Assembly (NCBI GenBank): GCA_039636785.1
Contig: CP144169.1
Span: forward strand, 3,410,001 to 3,474,000
Reading direction: 5' to 3'
Source of the DNA: Micrococcaceae bacterium Sec5.7
Lineage (GTDB): Bacteria > Actinomycetota > Actinomycetes > Actinomycetales > Micrococcaceae
DNA: 64,000 nt
This document shows, piece after piece, positions 43,891 to 55,062 of this stretch. The notes beneath the pieces are model-generated. The model made no database searches. It saw only the letters and a program-made list of their open reading frames with translations, and was not told the DNA's origin. The position numbers and the translations under genes are program-made. How positions within the stretch are numbered: the stretch's first letter is position 1; the number at the start of each line of letters is the position of its first letter.

Positions 43891-45264
43891 ATGGAACGTA
43901 CGAATCTTCACCCTGTAGACGAGGTTCCACCCCTTCGGCGGCTCGTGCCGTTGGGCTTGCAGCACGTCATGGTCATGGTCGCAACGCCCCTGTCCACAGT
44001 TTTTCTCGTCAGTCAGACGCTCGGGCTGTCAGAATCCCTCACAACCAATTTGCTCAGCGCCACATTCATCCTCTCCGGACTGGGCACCCTGCTGCAGTCC
44101 TTCGGACCCTGGAAGATGGGTGCGAGACTCCCCTTCGTCATGCTCCCGGGAGGTGCACCCATCATCATGTTCCTGATGATTGCGCAGGAACACGGGCTTC
44201 AAATGGCCTCCGGTGCCGTGATTCTTACCGGTGTCTTCTATTTCCTAATACTGCCGTTGTTCACACGGTTGTTGCGGTTCTTCCCTACGGTCGTGATCGG
44301 AACGATGATCGTAGTCATCGGAGTGAATCTGGTGAAGGTCTCGGCGTTTCTCATCACGGGCCAGCCCGGGACCGCTAACTTCGGACGTCTCGACAACCTC
44401 GCGCTCGGGGTCGCCACAATTGGTCTCATAGCGCTTTTCTACCGCGTTATGCCTAAAAACTTGCGACAAGTGGCCGTGCTGCTAGGTATGTTGGCGGGCA
44501 CCATCATCGCTACTATTACAGGCTTGGCGGACTTTGCCGGCCTGGGAGAAGGCAGCATCGTCGCCTTCCCGCAGTTCCTACCCTTTGGCCCTCCGGAGTT
44601 TGATCTTCTCGCATCGCTGCCTTTGCTGATTTTCAGCATCGCCTCAATGGCCGAAGCTACCGGGCAAACGGTACTTAATGGCGAAGTTGTTGGCAAGAAA
44701 ATTGTCGCCGAACGAGACGCGCCGAAGACCATCCGAGGCGACGCCCTTATGTCCTTTGTGGGTGGACTGTTCGGAACCTCACTTATTGTCACGAGCGGTG
44801 AGAACATTGGCATAGTAAAAGCGACCGGAGTCCGCTCTCGTTTCGTCACCGTCGGTGCAGGCATTATCCTCATCCTCATTGGCCTGCTTGCCCCCCTGGG
44901 CCGATTAATGGCGGGCATACCCTCACCGGTTGTCGGCGCCACAGCAGTCATTGTTTTCTCCATCATCATCGCCATGGGCTTCCAGATGCTGCGCCGAGTG
45001 GACTTCAACGATCACGGCAATATGATGATCGCCGCAGTCGCGCTTTCCGCGGGTCTAATGCCGATACTCGTACCAGGCATGTACGACCAGTTGCCGCCAA
45101 ACGCACGCATTTTACTGGGCAGTGGCGTGGCGATGACCGCATTCGTCGGCGTAATCATGAACATTCTCTTCCGGCACCTGGGCAAGCGCCCAGCAGTCTC
45201 AGAAAAAACAGCTGAAATTGAAGTGGCACCGGAAGTTGAGAACCAAGCGAAAGGCACCCTGTGA
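43891..45264 (+). CDS. NCS2-family nucleobase:cation symporter (xanthine/uracil permease)
   Basis: The 457-residue protein has about 13 membrane helices. PLGLQHVMVMVATPLSTVFL is the family's QH motif region, IASMAEATGQT the TM8 substrate region, and TSGENIGIVKATGVRSRFV the TM10 signature with the conserved Asn-Gly-type turn. NCS2 members import xanthine, urate or uracil; specificity cannot be read here. Its stop overlaps the GTG of the amidohydrolase, so the pair likely imports and deaminates the same base. The gene is visibly lower in GC than its flanks. Confidence 0.85.
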   Translation: MERTNLHPVDEVPPLRRLVPLGLQHVMVMVATPLSTVFLVSQTLGLSESLTTNLLSATFILSGLGTLLQSFGPWKMGARLPFVMLPGGAPIIMFLMIAQEHGLQMASGAVILTGVFYFLILPLFTRLLRFFPTVVIGTMIVVIGVNLVKVSAFLITGQPGTANFGRLDNLALGVATIGLIALFYRVMPKNLRQVAVLLGMLAGTIIATITGLADFAGLGEGSIVAFPQFLPFGPPEFDLLASLPLLIFSIASMAEATGQTVLNGEVVGKKIVAERDAPKTIRGDALMSFVGGLFGTSLIVTSGENIGIVKATGVRSRFVTVGAGIILILIGLLAPLGRLMAGIPSPVVGATAVIVFSIIIAMGFQMLRRVDFNDHGNMMIAAVALSAGLMPILVPGMYDQLPPNARILLGSGVAMTAFVGVIMNILFRHLGKRPAVSEKTAEIEVAPEVENQAKGTL

Positions 45265-46691
45265 ATACCCCTGTAACGCCTAATCAACTGAGCGGCGCAG
45301 CAATGCTACTGCTGCCGGAATTACTTCTATTGCCGGCTGGCCCGGTTCGCGACTACGGAGTAGTCGTGGCGGACGGAGTCTTCCGTCAGGTCGGTCCCGC
45401 ATCCACCCTTATCGCCGATAACCCGACGCTCTCGCCGGTCCATTTACGACATCACTTGCTGATGCCCGGCTTTGTCGACACGCATCACCATTTGACTCAG
45501 AGTTTCGGAAAATCGATGGTCTGTGGCGAACCTTCTGAGATTTTCCGCCGGTTATGGGTGCCACTAGAGCAGCACCTGGATGATGAATCAATCTATATAG
45601 CGTCGAAGTTGGCCGCCCTTGAATCCTTGCGCGGCGGCTTCACGACCGTTTGCGATGCGGGAACGCGTGCCAACGTCGATGTTGCCACCGTCGCCGCTGC
45701 CACCCAGGATGCCGGGTTGCGCTGTGTGCTCGGCTACATATGCAACGACATCGCCCCTGACGGATCAATGATTGATCATGTGACCATCATGCGCGCTGCC
45801 GAGCGCCATCTGGGACGTTGGAGTCCAGACTCTCTGGTACACCCCTCGCTTGCGGTGTCAATCCCGGAAGCGGCCAGTGCAGACGTGTTGCGATATACGT
45901 CCCGCCTCGCCGCAGAGGCGAATGCCGTGTATCAGGTCCATCTCAACGAGCATCTGGCATCAGTGGAACGATCCATCGAACGCTGTGGGATGCGGCCCCT
46001 GGAATATATGCACTCGGTCGGGGCACTCGGCCCCCAGACTCTGGCCGCACATGCGACACTGCTGACCCCGTATGAGCTACGCCTTCTGGAAGAGACTGAC
46101 AGTGCCGTGAGCTACAACCCCGTCGCCAGCGCATGGAAGGGTAACGCCGTCGCACCGGCTTTGCATTTTGCCGAAAGGCAGATCCGATTTGGCATCGGCA
46201 CCGACGGAACCAGGAGTGATGCATTCAGGCTGCTGGACATCGCCGAGTTGGCCCAGCGATTGGCCTTTGGCCTTCAGACCGGTGATTCGTCCTGTGGAGG
46301 TGGCTGGACGTGGCTTCACCATGCCACGCGGGGTGGCGCAGAAGCCGCGGGCCTCGGGGATATCACGGGAGAAATCTCAGCAGGCAAAGCTGCTGACTTC
46401 CTTGTCCTGGACTGGTCGGTCCCTGAGCTGCAGCCGTCCTGGGACCCCACTTGGGAAGTCGTCCGATATGCGAACCGGGACCAAATTATTGCCGTTGTCG
46501 TCGGGGGTAAGTTGCGGCTCTGGGAGGGCTGGCCCCTGGATTGGGATGCTCGCGCCTTCATTCAAGAGGCCAAGGAGGTCGCACACCGGGTTATGGCACA
46601 GGCACCGGTTAAACGCCTGCACCCGACCGCTACAGAACATCAAATGCTCCGGCAACGAAGCAGGATGGACATTGCGAGTGGCGTCAGCTGA
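45261..46691 (+). CDS. amidohydrolase, cytosine/oxopurine deaminase type
   Basis: GTG overlaps the permease stop. The 476-residue enzyme of the metal-dependent amidohydrolase superfamily shows the HxH motif in LMPGFVDTHHHLTQSFGKSM, a VYQVHLNEH strand, LAAHATLLT with a metal His, and GIGTDGTRSDAFRLL with the catalytic Asp. The layout matches the ATZ/TRZ and 8-oxoguanine deaminase group (SsnA-like). With the NCS2 partner, deamination or dechlorination of a purine- or triazine-like ring is likely. Confidence 0.85.
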   Translation: MNTPVTPNQLSGAAMLLLPELLLLPAGPVRDYGVVVADGVFRQVGPASTLIADNPTLSPVHLRHHLLMPGFVDTHHHLTQSFGKSMVCGEPSEIFRRLWVPLEQHLDDESIYIASKLAALESLRGGFTTVCDAGTRANVDVATVAAATQDAGLRCVLGYICNDIAPDGSMIDHVTIMRAAERHLGRWSPDSLVHPSLAVSIPEAASADVLRYTSRLAAEANAVYQVHLNEHLASVERSIERCGMRPLEYMHSVGALGPQTLAAHATLLTPYELRLLEETDSAVSYNPVASAWKGNAVAPALHFAERQIRFGIGTDGTRSDAFRLLDIAELAQRLAFGLQTGDSSCGGGWTWLHHATRGGAEAAGLGDITGEISAGKAADFLVLDWSVPELQPSWDPTWEVVRYANRDQIIAVVVGGKLRLWEGWPLDWDARAFIQEAKEVAHRVMAQAPVKRLHPTATEHQMLRQRSRMDIASGVS

Positions 46692-46768
46692 TTCACCGCT
46701 GAGCACTCAACCCCCGGTCCGGCCTGCTTTCACCGATTTAACGCAAAGATCTCGAACAAAGGAACCAC

Positions 46769-47479
46769 TTGAGCACGGAAGTATTCGTAATAGTAGCCGT
46801 TGCCGTCGCCATCGCATCCTTGGTCCAGGGCAGTACAGGAATGGGCTTCGCTCTAATCGTGGCTCCAGTCGTCGGACTCTTTGAACCCCAGCTACTTCCG
46901 GTCTTGCTCCTCGTTCTCATGCTGCCGCTCAACGCATATGTTGTTTGGCGAGAACGTCATGCGCTCGATTTTCGTGGGGCCGGCTGGATCACGATTGGTC
47001 GTGTAGCAGGCACCGCTGGTGGCTTCTGGGTGCTAGTGGCAGTTCCAGCATCAGGATTGAGTCTGCTCATCGGGGGATCCACAATTCTTGCCGCGCTCGT
47101 GTCTCTAATCGTGCCAGCCTTCAAAGCAAACCGCAGTGCGCTGCTCACGGTAGGTACCATCACCGGAATCACCGAGACAGCGACAGGTATTGGTGGCCCT
47201 CCCCTGGTACTGGCCTACCAGCATCGACCTGCGCCGGTGCTCCGTTCAACTGTTGCGTTCTGCTTTTTGCTAGGCGAGCTCATGTCACTCGGACTGCTCG
47301 CGGCGACAAACAATGTCCATCCGGAGCAATTCCAGATGGCGCTGTATCTCCTGCCAGCGCTCGTTGTCGGTGCGCTGACGAGTGCTGCGGTCCACCACCG
47401 TCTCGGAGGGAAACGCATGCGGACCATCGTACTTAGCTTCGCGCTGGTTTCAGGGGTTGTTGTTTTGTTGCAGGGATGA
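46769..47479 (+). CDS. TauE/SafE-family membrane transporter
   Basis: A TTG start after AAAGGAACCA gives 236 residues with about eight helices. The duplicated family motif is visible as VQGSTGMGFALIVAPVVGLF and ITETATGIGGPPLVLAYQHR. TauE/SafE proteins export sulfite or organic acids; here it may export an end product of the amidohydrolase pathway. It lies 77 bp downstream of the amidohydrolase in the same direction. Confidence 0.85.
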   Translation: MSTEVFVIVAVAVAIASLVQGSTGMGFALIVAPVVGLFEPQLLPVLLLVLMLPLNAYVVWRERHALDFRGAGWITIGRVAGTAGGFWVLVAVPASGLSLLIGGSTILAALVSLIVPAFKANRSALLTVGTITGITETATGIGGPPLVLAYQHRPAPVLRSTVAFCFLLGELMSLGLLAATNNVHPEQFQMALYLLPALVVGALTSAAVHHRLGGKRMRTIVLSFALVSGVVVLLQG

Positions 47480-47484
47480 AGGGC

Positions 47485-48501
47485 TCAGAGGCTTACGGAC
47501 GAGGCGCGCGGTACCAGCTCTGGTGGTGGACCAAGCACCACCTGTCGCGAGCGATCGCCGTTTCGGTGCTCCAGGAGCAGATCAACAGCAAGCTCAGCGG
47601 CCACAGCCAGGTTCAGGTTGACGGCGGTCAGAGCAGGCTGACATGTCTGTGCCCTTAGGCCGTTGTAGCGGGTGACGACCCTGACGTCTTCCGGTACTCT
47701 ACGGCCCCTCTCCTGAAGACCTCGGACCACGCCAACAGCGAACGCATCCACCAATGCACAGACACCGTCAACGTTGGGATGCGATTCCAGCAGGGCGAGG
47801 ACGGCCTGATATCCGCCGTCCTCGCCCTCATGCTCGTCCAAACGGATTATTAGGGATTCAAGCTGGTTTTGCGATACAAAATCCGAATAGGCCTCAGCTA
47901 CGTCCAGATATGAGTGGCGCTTCGCCGAACCGATGAACAGAGCTATTGCCCTTGCCCCTTGCTCATAAAGGTGGTCCAGTAGTAGCTTTCCAGTGACATA
48001 GGACTGCATGTCAATGTACGGAACCTCAGTTTCAGCTCCCGGTTGCCGGCCCAAGCTCACCACGGGAACTCCAAGAGCTCTCAACCGGGCCGTAGCCGGA
48101 TCATTCTCCTCCGGTTCCACAACGATCGCACCATCAATATCGAACTGATCCAGTTCCAGTTGCGTCTCCAAAGGTGGCACTAAGATCATTGCAAACCCGC
48201 GCATTAGAGCTGTTTCTGCCGCAGATGCTGCCACTTCCATGAAGAAGCCCAGTTTGGACGGCCCGGCGGCGATCGATGCAGGCATCGACGCAACGAGACC
48301 GACTGTCTGGGCACTACCACCGCGAAGACGCTGGGCTCGGAGATTTGGGCGATAGCCAAGTTCTCGCGCCACGGTCTGAACCCTCGCCTTGGTCCGTGAA
48401 TCGACGTAGCCACGGTCATTTAGGGCGTGCGAAACCGTCGTCGCGGATACAGCTGCTTCTCGCGCGACGTCGTTAATCGTGGGACGTTTTCCTTCACGCA
48501 A
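47485..48501 (-). CDS. LacI-family transcriptional regulator
   Basis: TTG start at 48501 follows GGAGGAATAA at good spacing. The 338-residue protein has the LacI HTH (TINDVAREAAVSATTVSHAL, hinge YRPNLRAQRLRGGSAQTVGL) and a periplasmic-binding-type sensor domain (IDGAIVVEPEENDPATARL, VDGVCALVDAFAVGVVRGL). It converges on the TauE gene and diverges from the hyi operon, so it could control either set. Its likely ligand is a purine-pathway compound. Confidence 0.9.
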   Translation of the reverse strand: MREGKRPTINDVAREAAVSATTVSHALNDRGYVDSRTKARVQTVARELGYRPNLRAQRLRGGSAQTVGLVASMPASIAAGPSKLGFFMEVAASAAETALMRGFAMILVPPLETQLELDQFDIDGAIVVEPEENDPATARLRALGVPVVSLGRQPGAETEVPYIDMQSYVTGKLLLDHLYEQGARAIALFIGSAKRHSYLDVAEAYSDFVSQNQLESLIIRLDEHEGEDGGYQAVLALLESHPNVDGVCALVDAFAVGVVRGLQERGRRVPEDVRVVTRYNGLRAQTCQPALTAVNLNLAVAAELAVDLLLEHRNGDRSRQVVLGPPPELVPRASSVSL

Positions 48502-48750
48502 TTATTCCTCCGACGCCGAGCTCCAGTGCTCGAACATTACCACTTGGCCGTCAGATGGGCCTGAAGTCGAACCCGGAGTACAGGTACCTCCGCGGTTAGT
48601 ACTGACGCGGCCTCTACGTCCACTCAGAACCTGCTGCTCTTGTCGTCGAAGCACTTGCTGTTCAGATACCTCATGTTCACACGTCAACCAACAAAGTGGT
48701 TGACGGCCCTGCCCTCCCCGCCTTACACTTTTCATACAGCAGAATATAAC

Positions 48751-48765
48751 TTCCACAATACGAAA
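48751..48765. promoter_or_regulatory. candidate operator upstream of hyi
   Basis: TTCCACAATACGAAA is an imperfect inverted repeat (TTCC/GAAA around seven bases), in an AT-rich patch 64-78 bp before hyi. It resembles IclR/AllR-type operators that control allantoin genes, but no intact IclR gene is in the window, so the regulator is unknown. Confidence 0.3.
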
Positions 48766-48828
48766 TAACTCAGGAAGCCAAGGCTGCTAAGCAAAGACAC
48801 CACCACCGGACCCGCAAGGATTTAGACA

Positions 48829-49629
48829 ATGACGTACACAGTGAACTGCTCCATCCTGCTGACGGAACTGCCGCTCCTGGAGCGCCCCGCCGCAGCGAAG
48901 GCTGCCGGCTTTGACGCCGTCGAATTCTGGTGGCCCTTCGACACCTCCGTCCCCACAGACGCTCAGACCAACGAGTTCGAGCGCGCCATCAGCGACGCCG
49001 GCGTCCAGCTCACCGGCCTGAACTTCAACGCCGGCAACATGCCCGGCGGCGACCGCGGCCTGGTCTCCTGGCCCGCCCGCTCCACAGAATTCCAGGACAA
49101 CATCGACGTGGTCGCGGGCATCGGCGAACGCCTCGGCTGCAAGGCCTTCAACGCCCTCTACGGCAACCGCACGGACGACGCATCGGCCGAGGAACAGGAC
49201 GCCGTCGGCGCCGAGAACCTCGCCAAGGCAGCAGCAGGCGTTGCCCGCATCGGCGGTACAGTCCTCCTGGAACCCGTCAGCGGCGCCCCCAAGTACCCGC
49301 TCCTCACGGCGGCAGACGCCCTCAGGGTGATCGCCCGCGTCAAGGAGGAATCCGGCGCGGAGAACGTCAAGCTCCTTGCGGACTTCTACCACCTGGCAGT
49401 CAACGGGGATGACGTCGCCGCCGTCATCGAAAACCATGCCAAGGACTTCGGCCACATCCAGATCGCCGACAACCCCGGCCGCGGGGCTCCCGGAACCGGC
49501 GAGCTTCCCCTCGGCCAATGGATCGCCCGCAGCCGCGAACTCGGCTACGACGGCTACATCGGCCTCGAATACAAGGAACCGGCGGCAACCGCCTTCGCCT
49601 GGGCCATCCGCCAGCGCGTCTCCAACTAA
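48829..49629 (+). CDS. hyi: hydroxypyruvate isomerase
   Basis: The 266-residue TIM-barrel of the xylose-isomerase-like superfamily interconverts hydroxypyruvate and tartronate semialdehyde. Visible are GFDAVEFWWPFDTSVPTDAQ, LTGLNFNAGNMPGGDRGLVS, TVLLEPVSGAPKYPLLTA, LADFYHLAVNGDD, GHIQIADNPGRGAPGTGEL and YIGLEYKEP, giving the Glu/Asp/Gln/Glu metal set. It is first in the gcl-type operon. Confidence 0.92.
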   Translation: MTYTVNCSILLTELPLLERPAAAKAAGFDAVEFWWPFDTSVPTDAQTNEFERAISDAGVQLTGLNFNAGNMPGGDRGLVSWPARSTEFQDNIDVVAGIGERLGCKAFNALYGNRTDDASAEEQDAVGAENLAKAAAGVARIGGTVLLEPVSGAPKYPLLTAADALRVIARVKEESGAENVKLLADFYHLAVNGDDVAAVIENHAKDFGHIQIADNPGRGAPGTGELPLGQWIARSRELGYDGYIGLEYKEPAATAFAWAIRQRVSN

Positions 49630-49688
49630 GCCACTCAGCTACATAGCCCACTCGCACCAAAACCAACAGACATCAGTAAGGAACCAAC

Positions 49689-50567
49689 ATGAGCAACATT
49701 GCAGTCATCGGACTCGGAATCATGGGCCTGCCCATGGCCATCAACCTGGTCAAGGCCGGCCACACCGTCACCGGTTTCAACCTCAACCAGGCCGCGATCG
49801 ACAAGCTCATCGCCGAGGGCGGCCAGGGCGCCACCAGCATCGCTGACGCAGCCAAGGGCGCCGACATCATCATCACCATGGTGCCGGACTCCCCCGACGT
49901 CGAAGGCGCAGTCAGCGGCCCGGACGGCCTCTTCGCCAACGCCAAGCAGGGCGCCCTCTGGATCGACGCCAGCAGCATCCGCCCGGACGTAGCCAAGCGC
50001 CTGGCCGACGACGCCAGGGCAGCCGGCATCCGCGCCCTTGACGCCCCGGTTTCCGGCGGCGAGCAGGGCGCCATCGACGGCGTACTCTCCATCATGGTGG
50101 GCGGCGAGGCATCCGATTTCGAGGCGGCCGAGGACATCCTCAACGCGGTCGGCAAGACCGTTGTCCACGTTGGCCCGTCCGGCTCCGGCCAGACCGTCAA
50201 GGCAGCCAACCAGCTGATCGTGGCCGTCAACATCCAGGTCCTCGGCGAAGCAATCGCCTTCCTCGAGGCCTACGGCGTGGACATGGACGCAGCCCTCAAG
50301 GTCCTGGGCGGCGGCCTTGCCGGCTCCAAGGTCCTGGACCAGAAGGGCCAGAAGATGCTGGACCGCAACTTCGACCCCGGCTTCCGCCTGGCCCTGCACC
50401 ACAAGGACATGGGCATCGTCACCTCCGCTGCCCGCGAAGCCAAGGTCACCATCCCCCTCGGCGCCGTCGTCGCACAGCTCGTCGCCGCCACCGTCAACCA
50501 GGGCGACGGCGGACTGGACCACTCCGGACTCTTCAAGCAGGTCCTCCAGCTTTCCGGCCGCAGCTAG
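49689..50567 (+). CDS. glxR: tartronate semialdehyde reductase
   Basis: The 292-residue beta-hydroxyacid dehydrogenase reduces tartronate semialdehyde to glycerate with NAD(P)H. The Rossmann motif [20 protein letters not shown] starts the protein. [20 protein letters not shown] is the substrate loop, and [17 protein letters not shown] carries the catalytic Lys. [10 protein letters not shown] near the end is typical of GlxR/GarR. It lies 59 bp after hyi. Confidence 0.92.
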   Translation: MSNIAVIGLGIMGLPMAINLVKAGHTVTGFNLNQAAIDKLIAEGGQGATSIADAAKGADIIITMVPDSPDVEGAVSGPDGLFANAKQGALWIDASSIRPDVAKRLADDARAAGIRALDAPVSGGEQGAIDGVLSIMVGGEASDFEAAEDILNAVGKTVVHVGPSGSGQTVKAANQLIVAVNIQVLGEAIAFLEAYGVDMDAALKVLGGGLAGSKVLDQKGQKMLDRNFDPGFRLALHHKDMGIVTSAAREAKVTIPLGAVVAQLVAATVNQGDGGLDHSGLFKQVLQLSGRS

Positions 50568-50590
50568 GTTTCGACAGGCTCAACCACCGG
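50567..50590. repeat. extragenic palindromic-type repeat
   Basis: GGTTTCGACAGGCTCAACCA continuing to CCGG is a sequence I recognise as a common intergenic repeat in Arthrobacter-like genomes. It lies in the gap after glxR. I see one copy here. Confidence 0.45.
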
Positions 50591-50617
50591 GCCGACACCA
50601 GAATTCAAAAGGGAACA

Positions 50618-50644
50618 GCCGGCGTCGTACATTACGACGCCGGC
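50618..50644. terminator. hairpin between glxR and gcl
   Basis: GCCGGCGTCGT (50618-50628) pairs exactly with ACGACGCCGGC (50634-50644). It may attenuate or process the operon transcript, since gcl follows after 75 bp. Confidence 0.6.
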
Positions 50645-50719
50645 TTCCCCGAACGCACCCAACTTCAGCCCCAGCCGCCACAGCCGGGCACCAAAAAACA
50701 GACTTTCAAGGAGCACACA

Positions 50720-52498
<1,779 letters not shown>

Positions 52499-52501
52499 TC
52501 C

Positions 52502-53716
52502 ATGCGCGTTGTTATTGCCCCGGACAAGTTCAAGGGCTCGCTCTCCGCCCCGGACGTTGCCCGGCATCTGGAAGCAGGGCTGCAGGCAGCTGCCGGCGGC
52601 AACCTCGAGGTACTCCGCATTCCAGTGGCCGACGGCGGCGAGGGCACCTTGGATGCCGCCGTCGGCTCCGGTTTCACCCGCCGGAGCGCCGTGGTCAGCG
52701 GCCCTACCGGGCAGCCGCTCCGGGCAGAGTTCGCGGTCCGCGGCCGCGAGGCTGTCATTGAAATGGCTGCCGCGTCCGGGCTCGCCGTCCTTCCTCCCCT
52801 CGGCCAACACAGCGGCGTCCCGGACTCCGCCAGCGCCAAGAGCGCCACCAGCCTGGGTACCGGTGAACTGATCCGGGCAGCGCTCGACGCCGGCTGCCGG
52901 CAGATCATCCTGGGTGTCGGCGGCAGCGCCAACACCGACGGCGGCGCGGGACTCCTTCAGGGGCTCGGCGCCAAGCTGCTCGACGCCGACGGCCGGGAAC
53001 TCCCGCCCGGCGGCGCCGCCTTGGCCCGGCTTGCCAGCATTGACCTGTCCGGCTTCGATGTCCGGCTCGAGGAATCACGCTTTGTGCTGGCCAGCGATGT
53101 GGACAACCCCCTGCTGGGCCTTGAAGGCGCAGCCACGATCTTCGGGCCGCAGAAGGGTGCGTCACCGGCGGACGTCGAAACCCTCGATGCTGCTCTGGCC
53201 AACTTTGTCCGGGTTCTCGCAGGTGAGATCGGCTCCCGGGCCGAACGCGCCGCGCAGGCTCCGGGCGCCGGAGCAGCCGGCGGCGTGGGCTACGCAGCCA
53301 TCGCGGTACTGGCCGCGACCCGCAGGCCGGGCATCGACGTCGTACTCGAATTCACCGAACTGGCAGACCGGCTGGCTGGCGCCGATCTGGTGATCACCGG
53401 CGAAGGCAGCCTGGACGAACAGAGCCTGCTGGGCAAAACGCCCATGGGCGTGGCCCGGGCCGCGTCCCACGCGGGCGTCCCGGTGATCGCGGTGTGCGGA
53501 CGCACCACGCTCAGCCAGGAACAGCTTGCGGAAGCCGGCTTCGCCCAGGTCTATGCTTTGACGGATCTGGAAGCCAATGTAGATATATGTATAGCTGAAG
53601 CGGGACCGCTTCTGGAACAGCTGGGCAAGCACATCGGCGTGCAGCTCGCGGGCAACCTGCTGTCCGGAAACAACCCGGCAAGCAGCGCCGACACCAAGGA
53701 GGACCTCCATGTCTGA
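52502..53716 (+). CDS. glxK: glycerate 2-kinase
   Basis: ATG 3 bp after the gcl stop. The 404-residue GlxK/GarK-type kinase (MRVVIAPDKFKGSLSAPDVA, RIPVADGGEGTLDAAV, LGVGGSANTDGGAGLLQGLG, FGPQKGASPADVETLD) phosphorylates glycerate for entry into glycolysis. The residue block LVITGEGSLDEQSLLGKTPM is the family C-terminal signature. A less GC-rich patch near 53580 is odd. Its end overlaps allB by 8 bp. Confidence 0.9.
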   Translation: MRVVIAPDKFKGSLSAPDVARHLEAGLQAAAGGNLEVLRIPVADGGEGTLDAAVGSGFTRRSAVVSGPTGQPLRAEFAVRGREAVIEMAAASGLAVLPPLGQHSGVPDSASAKSATSLGTGELIRAALDAGCRQIILGVGGSANTDGGAGLLQGLGAKLLDADGRELPPGGAALARLASIDLSGFDVRLEESRFVLASDVDNPLLGLEGAATIFGPQKGASPADVETLDAALANFVRVLAGEIGSRAERAAQAPGAGAAGGVGYAAIAVLAATRRPGIDVVLEFTELADRLAGADLVITGEGSLDEQSLLGKTPMGVARAASHAGVPVIAVCGRTTLSQEQLAEAGFAQVYALTDLEANVDICIAEAGPLLEQLGKHIGVQLAGNLLSGNNPASSADTKEDLHV

Positions 53717-55052
53717 AGAAACCTATGACCTCGTCATCCGTGGCCAGCGGATCCTGACCACCGCCGGCATCACCGCCCGTGAAGTGGGCGTGCGCGGCGG
53801 CGTGATCGTGGCCATCGAGCCGCTCGGGAACGCTCTCCAGGGCACCGAAATCATTGAACTGGCCGACGACGAAACCCTCATCCCCGGCCTGGTGGACACC
53901 CACGTCCACGTCAACGAGCCCGGCCGCACCGAGTGGGAGGGCTTCGCCTCCGCCACCCGCGCCGCCGCGGCCGGCGGCGTGACCACCATCATCGACATGC
54001 CGCTGAACAGCATCCCGCCCACCACCACCGTGGAGGGCCTCAAACTCAAGCGCGAGGTGGCCGAGGACCAGGCGTTTGTGGACGTAGGGTTCTGGGGCGG
54101 CGCCGTGCCCGGCAACAAGGCCGAGCTGCGCGGCCTGCATGACGAAGGCGTCTTCGGCTTCAAGTGTTTCCTCCTGCACTCCGGCGTGGACGAGTTCCCG
54201 CATCTGGAAGCGGACGAGATGGAGGAGGACATGGCCGAGCTCAAGTCCTTCGACTCGCTCATGATTGTGCACGCCGAGGACTCCCACGCCATTGACCACG
54301 CACCCCATCCGGGCGGCGACCAGTACTCCACTTTCCTGGCCTCCCGCCCCCGCGGCGCCGAGAACAAGGCCATCGCCGAGGTGATCGAGCGCGCCCGCTG
54401 GACGGGCGCCCGCGCCCACATCCTGCACCTCTCCTCCTCCGACGCGCTGCCGATGATCGCCACGGCCAAGCGCGACGGCGTCCACCTCACCGTGGAGACC
54501 TGCCCGCACTACCTCACCCTGATGGCCGAGGAAATCCCCAACGGCGCCACGGCCTACAAGTGCTGCCCGCCCATCCGCGAGGCCTCCAACCGGGAGCTGC
54601 TGTGGAAGGGCCTGCAGGACGGCACCATCGACTGCATCGTCTCGGACCACTCCCCCAGCACCCTGGACCTCAAGGACCTGGAAAACGGCGATTTCGCCGT
54701 GGCCTGGGGCGGCGTCTCCTCGCTTCAGCTGGGCCTGTCCCTGATCTGGACCGAAGCCCGGCACCGCGGCATCACCCTGGAGCAGGTGGTGTCCTGGATG
54801 GCCGAGAAGCCCGCCGCTTTGGCGCGGCTGGGCAACAAGGGCCAGCTGGCCCTGGGCTACGACGCGGACTTCTCCGTCTTCGCCCAGGACGAGGCCTACG
54901 TGGTGGACGTGACCAAGCTAAAGCACAAAAACCCCATCACCCCGTACGACGGCAAAGCCCTCTCCGGCGTGGTCCGTAAAACGTTCCTGCGCGGCACCGC
55001 GATCGACGGCCGGACCCCCAGCGGCAAACTCCTCCGCCGCGGCGGGGTCTGA
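53709..55052 (+). CDS. allB: allantoinase
   Basis: The 447-residue dihydroorotase-like amidohydrolase opens the allantoin ring to allantoate. LIPGLVDTHVHVNEPGRTEW holds HxH, GVFGFKCFLLHSGVDEFP the lysine to be carboxylated, TVETCPHYLTLMAEEIP a metal His, and DCIVSDHSPSTLDLKDLEN the catalytic Asp. It overlaps glxK, so allantoin breakdown and glyoxylate recycling share one transcript. Allantoicase or ureidoglycine enzymes are not in the window. Confidence 0.9.
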   Translation: MSEETYDLVIRGQRILTTAGITAREVGVRGGVIVAIEPLGNALQGTEIIELADDETLIPGLVDTHVHVNEPGRTEWEGFASATRAAAAGGVTTIIDMPLNSIPPTTTVEGLKLKREVAEDQAFVDVGFWGGAVPGNKAELRGLHDEGVFGFKCFLLHSGVDEFPHLEADEMEEDMAELKSFDSLMIVHAEDSHAIDHAPHPGGDQYSTFLASRPRGAENKAIAEVIERARWTGARAHILHLSSSDALPMIATAKRDGVHLTVETCPHYLTLMAEEIPNGATAYKCCPPIREASNRELLWKGLQDGTIDCIVSDHSPSTLDLKDLENGDFAVAWGGVSSLQLGLSLIWTEARHRGITLEQVVSWMAEKPAALARLGNKGQLALGYDADFSVFAQDEAYVVDVTKLKHKNPITPYDGKALSGVVRKTFLRGTAIDGRTPSGKLLRRGGV

Positions 55053-55062
55053 GGCGCCACAA

